Shown: positions 13,237 through 17,286 of the stretch, one piece after another
Position numbering within the stretch: the stretch's first letter is position 1
Layout: every line of letters starts with the position of its first letter
Assembly: GCA_049647585.1 (NCBI GenBank)
Contig: JBARXY010000003.1
Coordinates: 1 to 17,286 of the forward strand
DNA from: JAGQSZ01 sp049647585
GTDB lineage: Bacteria; Actinomycetota; Acidimicrobiia; Acidimicrobiales; Microtrichaceae
DNA length: 17,286 bases
Reading direction: 5' to 3'
Position numbers and translations under genes: made by a program
Notes under the pieces: model-generated
Told to the model about the DNA's origin: nothing
Seen by the model: the letters and a program-made list of their open reading frames with translations, nothing else
Databases searched by the model: none

Positions 13237-14604
13237 GTGACCGCAAGTATGTTTGAGCCAGAGGCGCGGGATCTGTTCGAACTCGCCGATCGGCTGATAG
13301 CTCGGGCGACGCCCGGCGAGCAGATCGAGGTTGTACTGGCGAGGGGGTCCTCGACCAGCGTCAAGGTCTACGGAGGACAGGTAGAGTCGCTCACCTCGGC
13401 CGACAGCACCGGCGCAGGGGTGCGGGTCATAACCGAAGGGCGCGTCGGGTTTGCTCACTGCGGGACTCTTGACCCGAACGTGCTCGACGACATGTTGAGC
13501 GAGGCCCGCGACAACGCGGAGTTCGGAGAGGCCGACCAGTTCAACGGGCTTGCCCAGCCCGACGGCGTGGCCATCGTTGCCAACGACTCATGGTCCGAGC
13601 GGGTTCTTGAGTTTCCCGTTGACGACAAGATCGCCATGGCCCTGGACCTCGAGAAGCGGGTTCTGGCCGCAGATGAACGAATCGTCAGCTCTCGCTCGAC
13701 CACCTACGGCGACGGTTGGGGACAATCGGTCATCGTCTCGACCGCCGGGATACGCGGCGCGGATCGCTCGTCGTCTTGCGCGGTGTCTACCCAGCCGTTG
13801 GCCCACCAGGGAGACGAGACCCAGATCGGGGTCGGTTATCAGGTGGGAAGGGACCCGTCGGCACTCGACGTCGAGGCAGCATCGGACGAGGCGGTCGAAC
13901 GGGCGACCAGACTTCTTGGGGCGGTCAAGCCGCCGTCGGGTCGGATGACGATCCTGCTGGAGCCACGCTTGGCGTTGACTTTGCTGGGGATCGTCGCAGG
14001 CATGTTCTCGGGCGACTCGGTTCTGAGGGGCAGGTCGCCGTTCGCTGACCGGCTCGGTGAACAGATTGCGTCACCGCTGCTGTCGTTGACCGATGACCCG
14101 ACACGATCCGAGTCGATTGCCAGCACCGAACTCGACGGAGAGGGGCTCGCGTGTAGGCCCAATCCGCTCATCGTCGACGGAGTGCTTGACCGGTTCCTCT
14201 ACGACTCCTACTCGGGTCGGCGCAGCGGCGCCGGCTCTACAGGGTCGGCGGTCCGCTCCACCAGAGGGCTGCCCTCGGTTGGTGTGCAACTGCTGGTCAT
14301 GGAGCCGGGCACACGGTCCTTTGCGGATCTGGTCTCGTCGATCGACAAGGGCTTGTACGTGAACAGTTTCTCGGGACTGCACTCGGGGGTGAATCCCGTC
14401 TCGGGGGACTTCTCGGTCGGAGCCGACGGCCTGATGATCCGCAACGGAGCAATAGCCGAGCCGGTGCGTGAATTGACCGTCGCGTCGACGATCCAACGGC
14501 TCTTGAGCGACATCTCCGAGGTCGGTGGGGACTTCCAGTGGGAGCGCAGCGGCGATGGTGGCTGCTCGCTAGTCATCGAGGACGTCTCGATCTCTGGCTC
14601 CTAG
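13237..14604 (+). CDS. TldE/PmbA-type protein, non-catalytic partner 2 (tandem paralogue)
   Basis: A 455-residue second TldE-type protein, similar along its whole length to the preceding one. Shared blocks include GVRVITEGR, LSEARDNAEFGEAD, GRSPFADRLGEQIASP, ELDGEGLACRPNPLIVDGVL, FLYDSYSGRRSGAGSTGSA, and SGLHSGVNPVSGDFSVGADG. It too lacks HExxxH (LLEPRLALTLLGIVAGMF in its place). Divergence is wide outside the blocks, so the duplication is old and the two may be specialised. The GTG at 13237 has AGAGGGGA just upstream and only a 10-base gap from the previous stop, so the two genes should form one transcript. With tldD this gives one catalytic and two non-catalytic subunits, suggesting alternative TldD-TldE pairings with different substrates (inference). 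Confidence 0.9.
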   Translation: MTASMFEPEARDLFELADRLIARATPGEQIEVVLARGSSTSVKVYGGQVESLTSADSTGAGVRVITEGRVGFAHCGTLDPNVLDDMLSEARDNAEFGEADQFNGLAQPDGVAIVANDSWSERVLEFPVDDKIAMALDLEKRVLAADERIVSSRSTTYGDGWGQSVIVSTAGIRGADRSSSCAVSTQPLAHQGDETQIGVGYQVGRDPSALDVEAASDEAVERATRLLGAVKPPSGRMTILLEPRLALTLLGIVAGMFSGDSVLRGRSPFADRLGEQIASPLLSLTDDPTRSESIASTELDGEGLACRPNPLIVDGVLDRFLYDSYSGRRSGAGSTGSAVRSTRGLPSVGVQLLVMEPGTRSFADLVSSIDKGLYVNSFSGLHSGVNPVSGDFSVGADGLMIRNGAIAEPVRELTVASTIQRLLSDISEVGGDFQWERSGDGGCSLVIEDVSISGS

Positions 14605-14617
14605 CCGCGCCGCGCAA

Positions 14618-14670
14618 GGCTCGTCGAAAGCTGCGGACCGCAGGCTGGTCGAAAGCTGCACACGAGTGCA
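14618..14670. repeat. Tandem 17-bp repeat, each copy followed by a short hairpin
   Basis: GGCTNGTCGAAAGCTGC occurs at 14618-14634 and 14643-14659, with 16 of 17 bases identical. The end of copy 1 forms CTGCG-GAC-CGCAG (14631-14643). The end of copy 2 forms TGCAC-ACGA-GTGCA (14657-14670). It lies in the 90-base gap between the convergent second tldE-like gene and the SAF-domain gene, so a bidirectional terminator or a dispersed repeat element are both possible. Confidence 0.55.
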
Positions 14671-14694
14671 TGTCGCCAGGTCAGGCCCAAGTAT

Positions 14695-15387
14695 TCAGCC
14701 GGTGATCACGATCCGCAGAGTTCCGCTGGCGGTGCCTTCGACCGTTGCGGCAACCTCCCCCGCTGCGACGGCGAGCGTCGCGGCCGAATCGCTAAGTTCC
14801 ATGACGGTCGCGGACTGGGCGACCACGGTCATTGAAGCGCTGGTGATGACCGGGCCGCTGCGGTCGGGGACGATCCCGTAGACGTCGACCAGGTCGCCCG
14901 ATGCGAGTGGGGCGGGCGAATCACCGAGGGGGACCGTGACTGCCTGTGTTCCGGGACTGAGCCTTGAAGCGATGGGACCCGCCGATGGTTCGGCGACCTT
15001 CGCCGCTGTCACGATCTCGCCCCGATCGAGCGGGGTGCGAGCTCGGCGGCCACTCGGCAACTCGGTCAGGGCGGTGGTCGGCGCCAGCGCCCTAGGCACC
15101 TCGATCATCTTCATGGAGGACTCGGTCAGAGCATCACCGCCCTCAACCGCGGTCCTTGTCATGACGACCGAGACGGTCTCTCCCCAGGACCGCTTGGCCG
15201 AGTCAGCGCCACTGAGCGCGCCATGGACGGTCAGGGCCACGCCGGCTGCGAGCACCAGGCTCAGCAGCCGTCGCCTGGCGACCTGTCGGGCTAGCGATGA
15301 TCCCTGTAGGCGGAATCGGGCGCGTTCGATGCGGAACAGAATTGGGGCCAGCGGGCGCGCAAAAAGTCGTTGAAACAACGCGGCCAC
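14695..15387 (-). CDS. SAF-domain (CpaB/RcpC-like) single-pass membrane protein
   Basis: A 230-residue protein. Residues 1-40 are basic and cytoplasmic. A single hydrophobic helix follows at about 41-57 (LLSLVLAAGVALTVHGAL), then an exported part. The exported part starts with a SAF domain (about 70-132: VVMTRTAVEGGDALTESSMKMIEVPRA... DRGEIVTAAKV). A second beta-rich region (about 145-230) matches the RcpC/CpaB layout, including VTVPLGDSPAPLASGDLVDVYG. CpaB is a periplasmic component of Flp/Tad pilus assembly, but no pilus gene is in the window, so a solitary envelope role is equally possible. GGAGG five bases before the GTG at 15387 supports this start. It begins 18 bases after the map stop on the same strand, so the two are probably cotranscribed. 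Substrate or partner is unknown. Confidence 0.7.
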   Translation of the reverse strand: MAALFQRLFARPLAPILFRIERARFRLQGSSLARQVARRRLLSLVLAAGVALTVHGALSGADSAKRSWGETVSVVMTRTAVEGGDALTESSMKMIEVPRALAPTTALTELPSGRRARTPLDRGEIVTAAKVAEPSAGPIASRLSPGTQAVTVPLGDSPAPLASGDLVDVYGIVPDRSGPVITSASMTVVAQSATVMELSDSAATLAVAAGEVAATVEGTASGTLRIVITG

Positions 15388-15405
15388 CGTGGCCTCCGAT
15401 GGATA

Positions 15406-16359
15406 TCAGGGAGTGGGCTGAAGGCCGAGGCGTACGTCGGCGAAAAGCTCGTCGGCAGGAGGGCCCTCTGCTGGGACCGTCAATAGTTCGTGCCCGGTTT
15501 CGGTGACCAGGACGGTGTGCTCAAACTGTGCTGAACGCTGAAGGTCGCGGGTGGAAACGGTCCAACCGTCGTCCCACATTTCAAGGCGGCGAGAACCGCG
15601 GTTGATCATCGGTTCGACGGTGAAGGTCATGCCGGGAAGGATGACCGTGTCGTTGTGCGGGTCGTAGTAGTGGGGAATCTGCAGGCTCGTGTGGAACTGA
15701 TCGCCAATCCCATGTCCGATGAACTCCTGTACGACACCGTATCCATATGGGGCGACAGACTGTTCGATCGCACGACCGATTTCGTAGACACGGGCATTGG
15801 GCTTCACGACATCTATACCTGCGTGCATTGCAGCTCGGGTGCGGCGGACGAGTTCGAAGGACTCCTCGTCGACATCGCCGACCAGGAAGTTGCACGAGGT
15901 GTCCCCGTGCACGCCTTCGATGTAGGCGGTGATGTCGATGTTGACGATGTCCCCATCGACGAGCTTGCGGGAGTCTGGAATGCCGTGGCAGATGATCTCG
16001 TTGACCGAGGTGCACAGTGACTTGGGAAAGCCGCGGTAGTTGAGCGTCGACGGGTAGGACCCCGCCTCGACCATGAACTCATGGCCGATTCGGTCGAGTT
16101 CGTCGCTGGTGATCCCGGGGCGGATATTGCGTCCAACCTCGATCAGCGCCTCGGCGGCGACCCTGCCGGCTATCCGCATGGCCGCGATCTCGTCGGGAGT
16201 GCGGATGGCGCGGCTTGCTCGCGAGGACGGCTCGCCCGTGAGTGCGTACTCAGGCCTTGAGATCCCAGCCGGAACGGTCCGCATCGGCCCAACCAATCCC
16301 GCCACGACGGGCGGTGAAGGAGGAGCGGGCAGTGAATTTCGACGCTTGCGTTTTCCCAT
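15406..16359 (-). CDS. map: Methionine aminopeptidase, type Ic
   Basis: A 317-residue metalloprotease removing the N-terminal Met from new proteins. Metal ligands seen: Asp142 and Asp153 (NIDITAYIEGVHGD), His216 (GHGIG), Glu249 (TVEPMI) and Glu280 (QFEH). His125 in ICHGIP is the substrate-binding histidine. The body closely follows mycobacterial MetAP1c: SRPEYAL, RTPDEIAAMRIAGR, YPSTLNYRGFPKS, and MWDDGWTV. As in that type, there is an N-terminal extension (about 50 residues), here basic (GKRKRR) then proline-rich (LPAPPSPPVV), a PxxP-bearing segment proposed in type Ic enzymes to contact the ribosome. The ATG at 16359 is preceded by AGGA 10 bases upstream, inside the loop of an inverted repeat. 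The SAF-domain gene follows after 18 bases. Confidence 0.96.
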   Translation of the reverse strand: MGKRKRRNSLPAPPSPPVVAGLVGPMRTVPAGISRPEYALTGEPSSRASRAIRTPDEIAAMRIAGRVAAEALIEVGRNIRPGITSDELDRIGHEFMVEAGSYPSTLNYRGFPKSLCTSVNEIICHGIPDSRKLVDGDIVNIDITAYIEGVHGDTSCNFLVGDVDEESFELVRRTRAAMHAGIDVVKPNARVYEIGRAIEQSVAPYGYGVVQEFIGHGIGDQFHTSLQIPHYYDPHNDTVILPGMTFTVEPMINRGSRRLEMWDDGWTVSTRDLQRSAQFEHTVLVTETGHELLTVPAEGPPADELFADVRLGLQPTP

Positions 16360-16360
16360 G

Positions 16361-16384
16361 CGCCATCAATCCTACGAGATGGCG
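16361..16384 (-). promoter_or_regulatory. Inverted repeat (7-bp arms) just upstream of map
   Basis: CGCCATC (16361-16367) and GATGGCG (16378-16384) are perfect 7-base arms around a 10-base loop, ending one base before the map ATG. On the minus strand the loop reads TCGTAGGATT, holding AGGA (possible Shine-Dalgarno) and TAGGAT (a TANNNT box). In RNA the hairpin could hide or display the ribosome site; in DNA it could be an operator. Which, if either, is unknown. Confidence 0.4.
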
Positions 16385-16501
16385 GCCCGAGTGCTTCATC
16401 GCACCGCCGGGGTGAAGGTCCCCCGTGGAGGGCGGCACGGGCAAGCGGCGCAGACAAGCAATTTCTAAACCTCGACGACTTTCATGACGATCGCTCTGAG
16501 G

Positions 16502-17286
16502 ATGAAACAGCTCAGAGCAGATCGGAAGCCCTCCAGTCATCGGATGCGAATTGGTGGCCGGCTCCTAATCCTGCTCGCCGTACCTCTGGTCGGGCTGCTG
16601 GCGGTGACCGGCTTCGGCGTCTACAGCGGTGTTCAGCAATCCGGGGACGCCTCTGCGCTGAAGGCCCGAACCGACATGGCGACGACCGCCTTCGGGCTGG
16701 CCAACGAGTTGCAGCTCCAACGCTCGGCGTTGGTTGAGGGTGAGGCGATCAGCCCTGAGAGCCGGGCGCGCGCGACCCAGGCCGCCGAATCGATCGCAAG
16801 CGACGTCAAGTCCATGGACGTGGCGCTGCAACGAATGGCTGACACGACCCTTCGTTGGGTCACCGGAGCCAACGCCGTAGCGTCCAGCGGATTGGGTGGC
16901 GATGCCGCCATTTCGACGCTGTCTCCGGCAATCAACAGTGTGCTCGACCTGGCCACGGCCGCTATCGACCCGGCCGGCGCGATCGATGCGGCGTGGGCAT
17001 CCACCTCGGACAACCTGGCACGCGCACAGGCAGCGTCCTCCGAAGAGGCCGACCGACTCACTCTCCTTTCCGGGGCCGACAAGATCAATCCCATCCAGTT
17101 CCAGGTGCTGGTCGGCCTCGCCGCATCGCAGCGCTCCCTGCTCGACCTTGCCGCAACCTCGGCTCCCTACGAGATGGGCGTGCGCGCCAACCGCGTCGGG
17201 CACGGCGTGGTTGCCGCCGACGCGGCTCGTCAAGCTGCGTTCGCAGACTTGGGTGAGGTCGACCTGGATGCCTGGCGTTGGGGGGT
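16502..17286 (+). CDS. Membrane sensor with NIT-like (nitrate/nitrite-sensing) domain, N-terminal part, cut by window end
   Basis: The frame stays open from 16502 to the right edge (about 261 codons) and has no stop in the window. After a basic start (MKQLRADRKPSSHRMRIGGR) comes a membrane helix LLILLAVPLVGLLAVTGFGVYSG (about 21-43). A long alanine-rich, helical extracytoplasmic region follows, with LANELQLQRSALVEGE near its start and a second cognate stretch FQVLVGLAASQRSLLDLAA. This resembles the NIT sensor domain found before HAMP and histidine-kinase or cyclase modules in actinobacteria, where a helix with ELQxERG-like residues follows the first membrane helix. The output domain would lie beyond the window. 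Alternative in-frame starts are ATG 16484 and ATG 16544; none has a well-spaced ribosome site. It is divergent from map. The specific ligand is not established by the sequence. Confidence 0.6.
   Translation, partial: MKQLRADRKPSSHRMRIGGRLLILLAVPLVGLLAVTGFGVYSGVQQSGDASALKARTDMATTAFGLANELQLQRSALVEGEAISPESRARATQAAESIASDVKSMDVALQRMADTTLRWVTGANAVASSGLGGDAAISTLSPAINSVLDLATAAIDPAGAIDAAWASTSDNLARAQAASSEEADRLTLLSGADKINPIQFQVLVGLAASQRSLLDLAATSAPYEMGVRANRVGHGVVAADAARQAAFADLGEVDLDAWRWG

Noticed and set aside
9707..14604. A RiPP (peptide natural product) cluster built on the TldD/TldE genes
   Set aside because: I looked for a short precursor gene or a cyclase, YcaO-like or exporter gene nearby and found none; gaps are at most 94 bases with no convincing small frame.
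1..17286. CRISPR arrays, insertion sequences, integrase genes, tRNA or rRNA genes
   Set aside because: No spaced direct repeats, transposase motifs, terminal repeats, T-loop/acceptor patterns or rRNA-like sequence were seen on either strand.

Overview
This GC-rich, densely coding window looks chromosomal and comes from an actinobacterium. The signs are a type Ic methionine aminopeptidase with a proline-rich N-terminal extension, a nitrate/nitrite-sensing-type sensor at the right edge, frequent GTG starts, and several apparently leaderless genes with a TANNNT box 6-7 bases before the start codon. The lineage could be Acidimicrobiia-like, but that is only an impression. I see no rRNA, tRNA, CRISPR array or insertion sequence, and no gene-free stretch longer than about 150 bases.

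Layout. (1) 4-732 (-): a crotonase-fold enoyl-CoA isomerase-like protein, divergent from 882-2909 (+), a membrane acyltransferase-3 fused to an SGNH esterase domain. (2) 2973-4877 (+): a Uup-type ABC-F ATPase. 4930-5592 (+): the Fe-S carrier NfuA. (3) 5631-6088: a small toxin-antitoxin relic zone. It holds the C-terminal part of a MazE-like (DUF3018-type) antitoxin, an intact ribbon-helix-helix antitoxin, and what looks like the frameshifted first codons of a MazF/PemK toxin. (4) Minus-strand cluster 9627 to 6149: an FlK-fold thioesterase, a YbhN/UPF0104 flippase-like membrane protein, and dxs, the first enzyme of the MEP isoprenoid pathway. (5) Plus-strand cluster 9707-14604: tldD, a DedA membrane protein, and two tandem TldE/PmbA paralogues. 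This gives one catalytic TldD subunit and two distinct non-catalytic partners. (6) Minus-strand pair 16359 to 14695: map, then a single-pass SAF/CpaB-like protein. (7) 16502 to the right edge (+): the N-terminal part of a membrane sensor with a NIT-like extracytoplasmic domain, cut by the window end.

Most of the content is housekeeping: isoprenoid precursor synthesis, Fe-S delivery, N-terminal Met removal, ribosome-associated ATPase and envelope modification. The least ordinary parts are the TldD-TldE-TldE arrangement, the decayed toxin-antitoxin island with inverted repeats before the surviving antitoxin, the shared leaderless-promoter pattern, an inverted repeat enclosing the translation or transcription signal of map, and a tandem repeat with hairpins between convergent genes. 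I found no clear case of a wholly undescribed system.
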